From Quillaja saponaria (lineage: Eukaryota; Streptophyta; Magnoliopsida; Fabales; Quillajaceae), in assembly GCA_029379385.1 (NCBI GenBank), contig CM055613.1, positions 24,773,652 through 24,837,651 on the forward strand: 64,000 nt of DNA, given 5' to 3'. The translations under genes were made by a program, and so were the position numbers. The notes below the pieces were generated by a model. It worked only from the letters and a program-made list of their open reading frames with translations, was not told where the DNA came from and did no database searches. Shown one piece after another: positions 21,466 to 35,500 of this stretch (positions are counted from its first letter, which is position 1; the number at the start of each line of letters is the position of its first letter).

Positions 21466-24400
21466 TTATGCTATAAATAGGCCTTCTTCAATTACAGAAT
21501 AATCTGCTGGATCATGAGGAAACTCATAGTCAAATCTCAGCGCATCATATAAGTGGATTGGAACATCAGCAATGATCCCTGGATCACAATACTCTGGCAA
21601 CTCTATATTCTGGAACCCAAAGTTCATATTATAACAATCACCTTGAACCCAACAAACTTGCAAGTCCTTGTCCAAAGGCATAGAAGTTGCCTCACTTCCA
21701 AAATGTAGGTTTCTTTGCCAATATTCTAAGTCAGAAATGCAATCCACATTGAAGCCCTGTGTTTTCATGCCCAAAGTAGTTGTGGAAATGGGATCTAAAG
21801 ATTGAGGATTTACCGTATCACTCTTGGATTGAACTGAAAGGGTGTCAACTCCAGCTCCTATTGGACTCATTCGACTGGTGCAATCATTCTTGTAATTAGC
21901 ATACAAAGGCTTAATGTCAATGGAACCACCATTCTCTCTCTCTGTTATAGAAGGTTTGGAGCTAATTGATGGAACTAATTGTAGTTGATCAACATGAATT
22001 TGATGCAGAGCACCGTGCATTGGCAGCTGGCTGAAGCTATTCTTTGATTCAAGAAGTGGCTTATTTTCTTCTTTGAGCTGTATTCCTGGAGGTTCACTCC
22101 AGTATGGTGTTGGGATGGTGCAATCAAGTGCTGCATAGTTTCCTTTTGATTCCAGTGCTGCAAAAGGATGATTGAAGTCCATCTGAGAACTCTTCCTTGT
22201 CCGGGGATCAGGAATGTTGCAAGCCGAAGTTCTTTTTGTTTCTGATTTGGGTTCTGAAACAATCTCCTTGAGATCACCTTTGTGGCTTTTGGTATCCACA
22301 TTCTGATGTTGCAACTTACTGCCAGAGTATCTGGAGGTGTCAATTGCAACATCATTTTGTTGCATGTTTAAGGAGTTCTGAAGGCCAAAACTAGCTGCAG
22401 CATCCTTTGGAAGTAAATCTGAATGTTTCATCCCACCTAAAGAAGTTTTCTGATCATTTTCCTTCTGCAACCTACTCAAGTAGAGCCTATACTTCTGCAA
22501 AGATGGAAATTTTCTGGATGAGAATGGAACGATGTTCAACATTGACAATATTTGGTCATCACTCATTTTTCTCTCCTCTTTAAGAATGTTCATATGCAGA
22601 AAGGATATGCAATTCTATATAATACAAATTAATAATAATGCTTCATGCAATTGTAAAGGCTAATGGTGGGACTGAGGTATATACTTTATATTCAAGAGAT
22701 CAAAAGTAAAGCTCCCCTAAGATTTTAATTTTATTGGAGATAAAATGATATCACTCAAGAAAACAGCAGATTTAATTAGAATACAATAAATAAATAACAA
22801 AAACTCAGATATTCATCTGAAAGAGAGACACTACAATATCTCTAGACATATTCTCAAATAATTTATATTACCAGGACATTGAAAGGATAAAGGTAATTTA
22901 TTTATGCCAGATAACGTAAAATTCCATGTGTTTCACAAGGCCCAAGTTGATAACAAGATACCTGCAAGTGACTAGCGACATTTTCTCTTGTCAACCATGG
23001 AACATTCATCAAATCAAGTATTTTCTTGGGACCAACCTCTGCGAAACAGAGAAGATAAGTTATGGCCCTTCTTATGCATGAAATAAATCTCATTACACTC
23101 TCAAGAAAAACATAAACGAAATACATTTATATAATAATAAAAATAATGTGCAATGCAAACGTCAAATCCAAATGATGATCTAAAACCATATTTTTCAGTG
23201 AAGTTCATACAATAACTTACTGTCAAATCCAATCTGATTCACAGCTTTAACAAATTTCTGATGAAGATCCACAGACCAAACTACTCTAGCTTTCTTTGAA
23301 GATGAATGTTCTCCAAAGTCCTTGTCATCATGCCTGTTATCTACATCTTTTCTTTTCCTCATCGAAACCAGATCATCTCCACTAAAAGAGTGGCCATCAT
23401 CAGAAAGATCTGATGCATTTCTCATTATGTGAATGCCTTCAAAAAAGCCTTCTTGGTTCTCAATTTCTCTTACCTCATGTATCTTTTTCCTAAAAACATG
23501 TTGCCAGATATTTCGCAGTTCTTTCATCCTTATAGGCTTAAGAAGATAATCACATGCTCCATGCTGAACACCTTTCATCACCCTGCTTGTTTCTCCATCA
23601 ACAGACATCACTGTGCAAGTGTGCATGATGTCAGTGAAGGACTCCAGTCAATGTGAAAAAAGAAAATTGCAACATTATCATTTAACAGAAAGTTGGATAT
23701 ATTAAGGGCAGAGAACTTACTTATAACAGGAAGATCCATTTCAAGTCCAACATGCTCCAGAAGTTTAAAACCATCCATGTCAGGCATGTTGACATCGCTG
23801 ATTACAATATCACATCCATCTTTCCTTTCACGAAGCAAGTTGAGAGCATCTATTGCTAAACAACATGTTGTAACTGAGAAAACATGATGGAAGGAAAACA
23901 GAACGTCAGTGTTACCACAGAGATGTGGTGGAGTCATAGTAGAGTGGGTCAAAGAGATGAATGTGGAGTGAAAACTGAAAAGAGTATAATAACCATTCAA
24001 TCTGTTTGTGTTTCAAAATCATGGCATTCACTAGTTTTATGTAAATAGGATTCTTTTCATCTAGATATATAGTCCAGCAGTAACTGAGACGAAAGGAAGC
24101 CTTGTTTCCAAATTCAGACTCTCAACTTTCTTTGGAGTAAGCATTGGTATGCATTGAAGCTCAACTCAGTTGACTAGAAACAAATCATTAGTTGAACCAC
24201 AGTCTCCAAGCCACGGTTCAAGATATTTTATTTGTACAATTACTCTAACCAACCGCAAGGATGGCATTCCTCTTAAACTTGACGCATCATAAATAAGTTG
24301 CTTTCCTTGAAAAACTACTAGTTTCAGTTGCCTGTGCAAGTTCACCAAGCAAAAGCAATACCGTTTCTCATCTACAGCTTCAGCAGTACCTCTACATATG

Positions 24401-25207
24401 TAAGTCTACTAACAAAACATTCCTTCTCTCTCCAGGCTGTGAGATTACAGAAAGGGTTCCAATAAGGAAAACCAACCTAACACTATAACCCCTAAAAGAT
24501 CTGAAGATAGTATATTATAAATACCAGCAGAAATCAAATTCAACTAAATATAAGGGAAACTTTTCCTTCTTTTCTTTATTTACTAGCTATTCGACCGACC
24601 CAGTAAGTTACTTACAAGGCAATGAAAAAGCCCCGTCTTTACATAAGAGAAATTGATTAACCTGATCAATCTAACAAATTTTCATAAATGGGGCAGCTCT
24701 CCAACTTCAAGAAACCCATATGATTATTTTCTTAACTAACTTCACAAGAAGAGAAAAACAGCAGAGTTAGATTGTTTAGCAAAAAAAAAGGGGACGTTGT
24801 TAGGTTCATATCTTCAACTTAACATTAGCTCAGTACATCAGAATTCAAAATTTAAATATTAAACCAAAATTTGGGACTTGGGTACCCATCTGACAGTAGG
24901 AGAAAAAATTGAATCTTTCCAACTAGAGCTCAACAAAGTACTAAATCCTCAAATTAAGGAACACATTTATCATCAGCACCATAACAGAAGCTCAAAAAGT
25001 ATGAGAAGCAGAGAAAAGGAAAAGGAAAAAGGAAAAAGGAAAAAGAGAAAAGAAAAAAGAAAAAAGAAAAAAGAAAAAACCTTCATAGGAGCACTTCTTG
25101 AGCATCTTTTCAAGGATTTTCAGCCATGTTGGGTCGTCATCAACGACGAGAACTCGTAGACCCGCCGGAAAAGTGTCGTGTCGAGGAGAAGAGTAACCAT
25201 TGTCCAT
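21466..25207 (-). CDS. ARR11: Type-B response regulator, ARR11-like (5 exons, 591 aa)
   Basis: Exons are 25081-25207, 23721-23873, 23221-23610, 22962-23038 and 21466-22494. All introns are GT-AG and the phases join to 592 codons including TAA. Residues 18-140 form a receiver domain: the acidic cluster at 23-25 (VVDDDP), the phospho-accepting Asp at about residue 69 (ISDVNMPD) and the conserved Lys at about 118 (YLLKPIR). A KKAR-led GARP/Myb-like DNA-binding domain lies at about 198-255 and contains the [10 protein letters not shown] signature. The long last exon is a glutamine/serine-rich tail with no clear fold. In this family His-Asp phosphorelay from cytokinin receptors activates nuclear transcription. 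The wording of the receiver is closest to ARR11 as I recall it. The start ATG at 25207 is the only one before the receiver. The neighbouring receptor kinase gene supports the ARR11 call. Confidence 0.93.
25018..25079. repeat. (GAAAAA)n microsatellite at the start of ARR11 intron 1
   Basis: Imperfect GAAAAA/GGAAAA units run right up to the 5' splice site of the first intron. On the transcript strand this is a long U/C-rich tract beginning at the donor. Confidence 0.85.
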
Positions 25208-28200
25208 GTCAAGTAGCTAACGATCCCCAAATCAAGTGCAGAGAGAATGAGGAAGAAGAGGCTCCAAGGGACGAGTGTCTGTGAGTTTTAAAAAGTGGGC
25301 TTCTTTGGGTTTTAAGGGAGTGAGTAGTGACGAAAGAAGAGAGAGAGAGCACCAACGAATATTGGCGCTGGATAACTAACGGTCCTGTGGGGGCGCACGT
25401 TAGAATTTACCGCTTTCGGTTTTTGTTCTTTATCTTTTCGCAGCAAAAGAGTAGGAGTCGGTTTGAATTTAACTGCGGGTAAAAATAAAAAAAAGAAGGA
25501 AGTTGAGCTCCTTTAGTAATCACTGCCGAAAAATACTGGGAATAGAGTAAAAGCGGGTAGAACTTTAGAAAATTGCAAGCTCAAAATATGTAAATTATAA
25601 TTTAGCCTATGCTATTTCAATTATTACTAAAAAACACATACATAATTTAACATATGTACAAAATCACATTGTGATCTGGATAAAATTGAAATTAGATAGC
25701 TTTCATCTATGTTGACTGAATATAACACACGTTACATGAGCTACAATGAGTAGGGATGCAAATAAATAAAATTGTTCGTGAGTTTTATTTTGACACATAT
25801 CATAATATTTTATAAAAATTATTTATATGCAAGAGATCAGAAAGTAAGAAGTGTTTTGGCATTGGTGATCGTTTGTCTTCTTTTTTTTTTTTTTTTCCTT
25901 TTGTTTTCAAATTGTTAAATGTTCAAATCTCTTTAACCATTTTAGGGAACAATTTATTTAATGAGACTGAGCTTGAATTTAGGTTTATGAGTTTTAGACG
26001 AACACGAACACGAACTTAGCTTGGCCCACCTAAAAACTAACGAACGAATTGTATTTTGCCAAAATCCAGCTCAATTTTAACTTGTTTATATCTGTAACAA
26101 ATTAAAATATCCAATTTTCTGAGAAACATAAAAAAATTTCTCAACCTATATTATTCCTAAAATTGTATAACAAAATCAAAATTCATAATTAATAAGTTAA
26201 AGAGGTTATTAATTTTGAACTTATTAAATCACTCACAAAAATAAGTTATCAGTCTTGATACATAATTAAAATTATAATTAATAGTTAATAACATGATTAC
26301 ACAGCTTCTAGCCATATAGAATTCACTAGAATGAATGCATTTATGGATACATAATAAAAATTAGATGTCCTATTAGTGTTTGGTAATTCATTATCTACAG
26401 TCTTAAATAATTTTCACATTAAAAAAGAAAGTACATAATTATCCAATTGAAAGGAGAAGTTCATATTTGTAACAAGGAGTTTTAGTAAATAGTATTAAAA
26501 CAAGTGTATTTTAGAAATAAATAATTTTTTGATTAAAATAAGTGTTCCTATGATATTTGATGAATCAAAAAAATGAAGTTTCATTTCATAATAGCATATA
26601 TGTTAGTGTAAATGTTTATTTTGTGGACATAATTGTAATATTCACATTGCACTAATAATAATCAACTAAAAGATTCAAAATTAACTATTTGGGTACATGG
26701 AAAACAGAGAGAAAAGCATTAATAGTTTACTAGCAGAAATATTAGTATATAGAAATAAACTAGCAAATGGTCTTGTTTTGGAATTAAAAATGAAAAGGGC
26801 AAAAAACTGAAGAGCTAGCTATCATCTTCTACTTTTGCAAGATAATTAAGTCTTAAAACAACATTGGAAAGGAAGTTAAATAATTTAAGTTTCACATAAA
26901 TGACACTGCTTTGGTGGAAAGGCACGTGGAACGCAATTGAGAGACATGATTGAAAAATTGTTTCAAGAAGAGAAATGGTGGACATGTCCAATTAATAATA
27001 TAATCTAATATATTTTAATTTAGTGATAAGATATATCTGAATCAATTTAGTATATCTCGATTAATTTTTTGTAATATAAATATTAAGTTTGATTATGTGG
27101 TTGAACATAAGAGTCTTGATGTTTTATCAAAGAGAGATAAATATGTTTCACATGTGACTTATATCATTTCTTTATATTCTTATAACTCTATTTCAATTAC
27201 TGAAGTTGTTCTTTAAAACATTGTCTTTATCCTCAATTTCTAGTTTTGGCGTGAATGAGTTATCAGTAATAGAATCGAAAATATGACTAGTTAGGGTATT
27301 CGTAAATTGGCCTAGACACACCTCTAAAAGAAATAACTTAATTTATCATTAGTTCACTTGGTGATTAATTGATTAATGAGGTATATTTTATTTTATAAGT
27401 ACTTTTAATTAGTTAAAAAATTTATGAAAGTATGTTCTCATTAATACGTTTTGTACACTAACTAAAGAGACAACTTCATTCTTTTCTATAAAACATACGT
27501 ATTTTTTAACCAATACATGTAGGGCATGCACCCAAAACTCCTTGGATTGAGACTCGTCACTAATTATGCTAATCAATCAAGAATCATTAAAATAATTGAA
27601 ATGGATTTATTTAACAATTGTTGTGATAAAGTTTTATAAATAGAAATTTTGCATCATTAATTTTTAGTATTATTTAATTTATAATTTATTATTTTAAAAA
27701 ATAATTATTTTAATAAATTAACAAATATTTTTAAGATACACGTTTAGAAAAATCCCTCATTAATATGATGCCCAAATAATTCCTAAAGTTTGAATTTTGA
27801 AGAAACTTTTTGTACTTAAAAACATGGAGTGTTGGAGTAAAACTCGTTGAATATTTTATTATTAATGGTATGGCCCAAAATCTAGCTTTTGGAATTAGTG
27901 GGCTCATCAACTTTCCTCACCAACATGTGATGGACACATATCAAAAGCTTGTTGTAGGAAATCCAATTCTAGAGGGACAAAACATCCTTGTCAGGTCAAA
28001 TTTGTCGCTCAAATTGTGCTGTATCCTTATTATTAGTGCGTGTTTTCCACGCTTTAGAACAATCCTTTTCATACATGAGAATGAAGTTTTTTATTGAAAT
28101 TCCAATTAACCTTTTCTTTGCAGACTATCTCTAAATGAAGAAGTGATATATTATTAGCCCTATGAGAAAAAAATAAAAAAATAAAAATTGGAAAAATGAA

Positions 28201-30873
28201 GAAGAAGAAGCACGATAGATGAAGAAAGTTCCCACAACTAAGTAAAAAGGTTGAACTATGAATGAAGGGAATTGTTTTTTGGGACTTACTCATCTTTTTT
28301 TATTGAAAGAATTCTCATGTTTTATAAATAAAAAAATTTAAAAAATTCAATCTTGATCGTTATCTTAATTATTAAAGTAAGTACCCAATTAACTTTAATT
28401 GAAAACTTTATGAAATGAATAAAATAAGAGTCACAACTTATAAGTAATTACACAATGCAAGAACAGCTAATCATATGCATTCATAAAGGCCACGATCCCC
28501 ATAGGTCTAATAAAGATTTTAAGGCCGCCTTGCTGCACATTAGAGCAGAAAAGTTGGCATCTCCTTTAACTCTCAAATAAATGATTTCTTTAAACCAATC
28601 ATCACTTAATTAAGATTAAGGACAACGACAGTAAGTTAATTAAGTTTTTCGTGCTTACAAATCGATGTGATTTAAGCCCATTTTTTTCTCTTTTAATTCT
28701 TTATTTTAATAGTTGTCAAACAGATATTTCAGTGGTTAAAATTTGAAACTTTTAGCTATATGTTGTGTAGCTCAAGGACTAATAGATTTTCATTGAACAA
28801 AAAAAGGCCTCAAATTACACGTTTGGTGGTCTAAACTTAAGTATGTTGTCAACTTCATTAGTGAATCATTCATTTTCTGAAGAGGGAGAGAGGTTGTTAT
28901 GATATTTGTTAGGATGACTTTGGGAGTTGATATCTGAGCTTCAAGTTTCCCAACTTTTGGCTATAGGGATTTAAAGGTATAGTTTTTAGATTGTGGGGTT
29001 AGGAGAGGTTTTGGGAATGGGAAATATGTATAATAAAACAAAATGACTCTAAAAGGAAATTCCCACTAAGAATTTCTTTATTTTGAAGTGAATTATCTAC
29101 TAAATGAGAGGGTGAGCATGATTGGTGACTAACATATTGGAAGGATGAACTCCATGCAACTTCAATTAAGTGGTGTATAGCTTTTATATAGTATAATCAA
29201 AAGTTAAGAAAATGGGTCTGCCTTATTCTCTCCTATGATGCTTCACCTGTTGTTCTTTACATATTTATTCCTTTTTCCTAACTTTCCAATTTCATTTTTT
29301 GTTTCTTTTCTACACTATTCTTGTAACTGGGATGAAAAGATGCTGAATAATGCAATGAGCTACTTGTTCTGGGAATATGCCTGAGCCTAATTATTTGTGA
29401 TAACCACTTTCCTCCACAAGTTTTCAGGCCCTTTGTGAAAAAGGTATTACAGTACAGACAGAGAGTCTTTGTTCAGTCTCTGTTCCTTAATATGCTTAAT
29501 AATTCTTAGTGCTTAACACTCATGTACCTGTTTTTGATGATGGGTAAGTTTTGGATTCTAATTTTAATAAAAAAATTACTGAAATTCGTAGTTAAAAAAA
29601 GTGTTTTGCTCCCTTTTTGTGCTGTGTTCTAATCAAATAACCAAGACAAGAAAATCAAAAGAGACTTGATGGAAGAAAGAAAATATTTACATCATTTTAC
29701 TATTTTCTTTTAATCTAAGCCCAGATAGAAGTACTGGTCTGGGCTGTTCAGGAAACATGACTGATCCAGGCCCAATTCCTCAGTGCTGGAGTGGGCACAT
29801 GTTTGGGTGGATTTTGTAGTGGTTGGCTAATTCATCATAACAATCATCTAACTCCACTCAACTAAGTTTTGTAGAAAAAAAGAAAAAAAGAACTACTCAA
29901 CTAAAGTCTTAATTCTCAAACTAATTAAAATCATCTACCTAAATAATTTTCCCTCATTCACTATTTAAGATGTCAAATTCATGCCAACAATAATTATATC
30001 CTTTTCAAAAACTCATATCAAACAACATGCCTTTCAAAAGTTGTTCCTTCAGGTTTCTTGGAGTTACAATGAAGGTAAAAGAGGGTGGGGGTGAGGGTCG
30101 GTAGAGATCACATGTTCGATCCTCATAAACTTGCAGAACGTAAATTACTACACTAATGTTTAAGTTAATTAAACAACAGACAGATCAACACAAGCATAAT
30201 CTGTTGCATTCAATACATGGGATTGTAACAAGAATACTTCATAAGGCAATTCATAGTATCTTAACCAAGCAACACTCTTTAAGTCTCTACAATTTTTGGT
30301 AATTATGAATAAGTCATTTGTTACTCAGAGGCCAGAATCTAATTAGTCTTACGCGAGCTTCAAATTTTTTGTTACGTGAGCAGAAAAACTGGAGGCAAAA
30401 TGATAATGCAACACCAAGTAAGAATAACAATTATGTCACACTATATGCAGGCCTTGTTACAGTAGCAAAATCCCTTAATAGGAAATCAGGTGGAAGTACA
30501 CTTTGAATACTTTTCATGTCATACATGATCATTATCATATACAGTAAGTCAGTAATAGGCGGTGCAAAGAAGCCCTAACATAGGCAACTTTCTTAACATG
30601 ATTCTGACAACAAGCACTCAGGTTCAAAAAGACTGAGTTGAATGCCAAGCATACCTTGCTAGCTAATTTTACATTTGTTAAGAGTTCTATTTCCATTGCA
30701 TAACTCCTTTTCCCTTTCTGCGCGGCTGCTCATTGAGGAGCATCAAGTGTCACCAATGTTTAGAGCCACTTGCATATCTCCTGACTTGGTTGAAGAAACT
30801 GGTTTTCACTATCAGCAGTTTATTTAAATTATATACAGCTGCAATATAGCTCTTCAACCTTCAAAGAAAGAGT
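25208..30873. other. Intergenic region between ARR11-like and AIRP2-like genes
   Basis: The first ~250 bp hold the ARR11-like 5' UTR and promoter, with a GAGAGAGAGAG run near 25341. The rest is AT-rich, with homopolymer runs (25879-25897) and no convincing protein. The open frame at 27810-28097 has no recognisable domain and I do not call it. The part from about 30400 to 30873 is probably the 3' UTR of the E3 ligase gene. A B-box-like GTTCGATCC occurs at 30114 without a matching A box. Confidence 0.5.
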
Positions 30874-32524
30874 TCACAGCATGTAATCACATACAATTAT
30901 GTGTGTGTCATGCATAATAAGTGGCAGGGTTTCCACATACAGGTAGAAACGTCTCAGATTCTCCTTTGCAAGAGTAACTGTGTCAATGACATCATTGTTG
31001 CCAATAACAATCCATAAGTCTCTAGAAGTGACTCTCCTGAGGCTGCCACGGCAAAAAGGACAGGATCGAGATCGTTCATTCCTGTATTTTGTTCATTACA
31101 ATGAAATTAAATTTATTCAGTTAACACAGTTAGTTTAAATTCTGATGTGAAATTTAAAGAAAAAGAGGCAAATGTCTGTACCAGTCATGGAAGCAGCTGA
31201 TGCACAAGGAATGGCCACAGTTGGGAAGTACCATCTTTGCATTGTTTTCCATGCATATACCACATTCATCATCTTTATCATGATTGGTATCAGGGAGCTT
31301 TTCGAGCTTCTTGCTGCTCAAAACTTCTACGAACTGTCGTCTCTGATCATTATATTGTGATGCTACAAACTCGTCTTCAAGTTGCTTAAGGGAAGGATAT
31401 ATTACAGCTGCAAAAGTACTTCCGTTAGATTCATTTGGATATCACATATAAATGAAATAAGGTAATTACATTAACAAGAAGACATGGGGGCTTGCAGAGG
31501 AAGATGGACCGTAGAATTCCTTTAGTGTAGCTTTCCTTTCCTTTGAGGACATAGAAGGCATTCCATCAACATACACCTGATTACCAAATGAGAGGTTCAT
31601 TTTCATTTCTATGTAAACGCAAAATGGTAGGAACTAGGATTAATAGGAAAGGAAATGGCTAAAAATTTTATAAAGGAAAAGGAAAAAGCAAAAATTGTTT
31701 CCTAAAATGTCTTAAAAAAAGTTGGAGTGAAAGAACTGAGAAGAAACTGATGACAACCAACCTTGTATATAAGTATGTGGAGTAGACCTAAATAACTGGG
31801 AAAAGTATCCTTACAACTAAAATCCATCCATTCCATCAAATACAAGAGAAAAGGGGCTAAAGGGCTGTAAGATAATCTCATCTGAATGTACTCCCCACCA
31901 TAATCTCTAGGAAGCGCTGCTGTCCTGCATAGTTTGATGTCAGAACCCCAATGAGTTTTCTCATAAATACAATGTCAATTATCGGCAATAGTCATGGCAT
32001 GGTTAGTGAAACTAAATGTAGAAATCAATGCACTAGGAGGAGGGATAGTGAGCTCCAGATGGTTTCATCCAGTGAAAAACATCAAATGGGAAATCAAAAC
32101 ACAAACAGGCAATAGTCATGGGCCTCATGGCATGGTTCGAGAAACTAAATGCCTTTCTCAGTAAAAGAAAGCAAAACCCTCAAGGTCGCATCTTTATGAA
32201 AGAATAAAAACATAATAGCACAGCATATTCACACCTAAGACGCCAAATTCTATATCTAATTCACCCAAGTAAACAACTTTACCCAACTTATTTTATGACA
32301 AACACAGATTATTTCTTTGTTTTTGGGTAAATTAATTTGACAGAATGCCTTTCCCAAGAAACCCAGAAGAGGAAAATGGGAAGCACTACCAATTCTTCAC
32401 CAATCAATTATGTACTACAAGAGCTTTTATTCATAACTTACAGAGTATTGGCATGTTGAATATCAGCTTCAAGAGCTTTGACAGATGCTTTATAGGAAGA
32501 TTCAGTGGGCTGTTTTTGCCACAT
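30874..32524 (-). CDS. AIRP2-like RING-type E3 ubiquitin ligase (5 exons, 248 aa)
   Basis: Exons are 32442-32524, 31762-31924, 31510-31576, 31182-31407 and 30874-31081. Their phases join to 249 codons ending in TGA. The N-terminus (MWQKQPTESSYKASVKALEA, then DIQHANTL) and the middle (GGEYIQMRLSYSPLAPF, SYLGLLHILIYK, YVDGMPSMSSKERKATLKEF) follow the AIRP2 family pattern. A C3HC4 RING finger lies at residues 153-190, with ligands C153, C156, C168, H170, C173, C176, C187 and C190. After it comes RDLWIVIGNNDVID and a C-terminal NLRRFYLYVETLP. Arabidopsis AIRP2 (about 240 aa) is a cytosolic ubiquitin ligase acting positively in ABA and drought responses. This gene is a family member, not proven orthologous. 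The third donor (G then GTCCAT) is weak but needed to keep the frame. Confidence 0.92.
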
Positions 32525-35500
32525 TATTTTCACAGAACAAAAAGAAGCAATAGAGAAAGAATCACAGAAAGTTCTGACCTTTCTGGAGGTACCAAGGGAA
32601 TTTGGAGAAGAAATTTAGATGGATATATTTTAAAAGGAGAAGAGGATGATGAACCAAAGGAAGAGGACGAGAGAAAAGGAAAAAGAGCAGCTTGCTTAAT
32701 GTTCAAACTTTTCACACAGAAAGAAAGGGATGCCTTCTCGCTCTCATGTATCTTTCTAAAGCATCATTCATTGTTCTCTCAAATCCAGTTTGGGTTGGGG
32801 TTAAGCATAATTTTCAATCTTGATTGCTGACTTTCTACTTTCGGCCCAATACTATTTCTATCCTCTAGAGTACTAGAATTAACTGTTACTGTCTTTTCCA
32901 TTTTGTTTTATTTTTCTAAAGAAAATTAGTGTTGCCACTTGCCCCTGGAAGAAGTTTGTCCCCTCTCCGTCAAGCAAAATTATTGTGAGTAAAAAAACAT
33001 TAAAGGTGCATAAGCACCAAATATAACAGCATGCCTTTTTTTTTTTTTGGTAGAACATTGGGAGAAATAATGGAGGGATGAAACCCTGCGGGTATTGTTG
33101 ATGGACATAATGTGCCTCGTGCTAGAAACTTATGTTGTAAATTTTGATAATCTAACGGTTGTGAATATTATAAGTTATTGATTTAAATTTTAATACAGAA
33201 TTATAAGTATTTAAATATGAGAATAAATTAACAATTTTTAAGAAAAGCATCTAAAAAGTGTATGAAAAGTACATAAGCAGAGATAAATGAAGTAAAAAGT
33301 TAATGATTTGGTCAAGAACCTCTACAAATGTATTAGCGGCCAAGTATATATACTAGTGACGGTTTTCAATACAATTATTTGAGTTCTAAAACAATAATTG
33401 TTTCTAGATAACTGCAAAACTCAATTTTTTTATTGAATAATTGTAATTAATTTTCTCAAAACTAAAATCATAAAAAAGTCTAAATCTTATCTATCCCCAA
33501 GTAGAAATAATCTTTAATTGGCCTTCACTATTATGCTTAGCTGCATTTGGCTTTGGTACTTTAACACGGTTCATCAAGTGACTGTTTCTTATGCTTTTAT
33601 TCAGCCTAACATCAAATGTCTAATGTTATATTCGATTTGTTCATCAAGTAAATCATCGATTATATTTGACCATATTTTTATAAACATTCTTATATTCTAT
33701 TTGGTCAATAACATGTGAATTTGGAGTGTCTAACACATATACAAGTACCAAAAGGTTGGTGTAAGATATCAATTATTTTTAATAGCTTATGTATTTTTAT
33801 TTTTTTTATTTTTTGACATGATATTATATTTGAACTAATAATAATAATTATTTATATATTTTTCTACTTAGAAATTCAATGAAATCTTCCCTACAGAACT
33901 AGTAAGAGATCATAAATGTTTCACCCAAAAACATATTTATGTAACCTCACCCAACAACTAACAACTAACAACTAACAGCATAGCGATAGTGGTTAGACTT
34001 ACAAAAACTAGCCCATATTTTAGGCCTATGGGATAAACTAAATTCTTCTTGATTGAATGTCCCAAAAGATATATCTCCCAATTGTTAGCCCTATAATAAA
34101 TATTAAAAACCCCTCATGTTTAGATTTTAGTGGTCAACTAGAGCTGGCTTCAGCAATACATTATTTTTTAGCTTCAACTTAGGCAATACATTATTGACAA
34201 CAATAAGTTGGTCCCCAAATCCAAGCAAAAGAACAAAAAATTGGTCCCCAACTAGAGTAGAAGATTTCTGCAATTCATGAATCCATTAATTAGTGCTGGA
34301 GGATTGCATGATGGATGTGATTTGTTGAGAGTTGTGCATTTTCCTTGTGGGGCCTTTAGGAAGGGAACCTACTTTGTAATATAAAGGTGTGTATGTCCTT
34401 TCCAAGACAAAAGAAAGTGTGTAGGTCCCAAAATTATTGAATTTCTGAATTAGGTGCCTAAGTAAAAATTAGAAATTTATTGGACTTTTATCTTAGGCTG
34501 ATGAATTAGATAACATACTTTCAGGGCCCAGCCAAGCTTATCTGTTGTTGGGTTGTCATCTAGGTACACTAATAGGCCATGTAATAGCTACAATTAACAA
34601 TGAAATTACATCATATAAATAATTTTTCTAAGGTGAAGCATATATAATATTTCTTTTCTTTCTTCTATGGGACATACATATAAATAATAGTTCTAATTCT
34701 TTCTTTGAATATTATTTTTTTAGAATATTCTTTCTTCTGCTATATTATATGTGCATATTCTTTGACACAAATTCTTTCTTATAATATTTGATTTTTTTAT
34801 GATGTTGCTGCAAATATTTCATTAATTGAATTTTTATATGCAGAACTTTTGCTCAAATAAGTACATTTAGACCAAATGATAAATTGACTGTTCAAATTAT
34901 TCCTCCTCTAAAATCAGAAATTTGTCAAGTTGTAGGCATACCCATACAGAATTTTTTTTTTTTTTTGTACACAATAATTTATATATAAAGATGTGAGTGA
35001 ATTTCATGCCAGATACATTTCTTTCTGATTAAAGTTTTTTTTTTTTTTAAATAATAATAATCTTGTAGTTGCACAAGCGAATACCATTTGCATTTAATAG
35101 GGGACCGCCATTCCAAGGGGCGTCATCTGCATACTTTTTCAAACTTTAAAAAGCTGAAGACAGTTTTACTCCAAAGTTAAAGTTCATGAATCATGAGATA
35201 TTGTGGCTTGAAAAAGCAAAAGGAAATTAAAGCAAAAGACTTGATATAATTATCACCCCATTCATATATTATATTTTTGTATTTATACAAATTTTTTTTT
35301 CAAATTTATTATATCAACAATACACAATTGTAGTTACATTGACATATTACTAGTGAGTCTCGCGTACATGTTGGAATAGATAATAAAATAAAATATAAAA
35401 TCACACATGATGAGAAAATATAAAATTCAGGTTACATTTGTTAAAGAGAACAAAAAAATAAAAAAAATAAAACTTCTTATTGAGATTTAGATATACTTAA

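Noticed and set aside
22495..22593. N-terminal extension of the last ARR11 exon to an ATG at 22593
   Set aside because: This is intron sequence; the acceptor at 22495 joins SHLQ to KYRLYL exactly as in the family.
27810..28097. 95-codon + strand frame in the ARR11/AIRP2 intergenic region
   Set aside because: There is no domain, no splice continuation and no codon bias; its length is within chance expectation for this base composition.
30060..30150. Possible SINE or tRNA-like sequence with GTTCGATCC
   Set aside because: The B-box-like word has no A box at the right distance, no cloverleaf and no poly-A tail with duplication.
32345..32830. 161-codon + strand frame
   Set aside because: It is antisense to exon 1 and the 5' region of the AIRP2-like gene, and its sequence resembles no protein.
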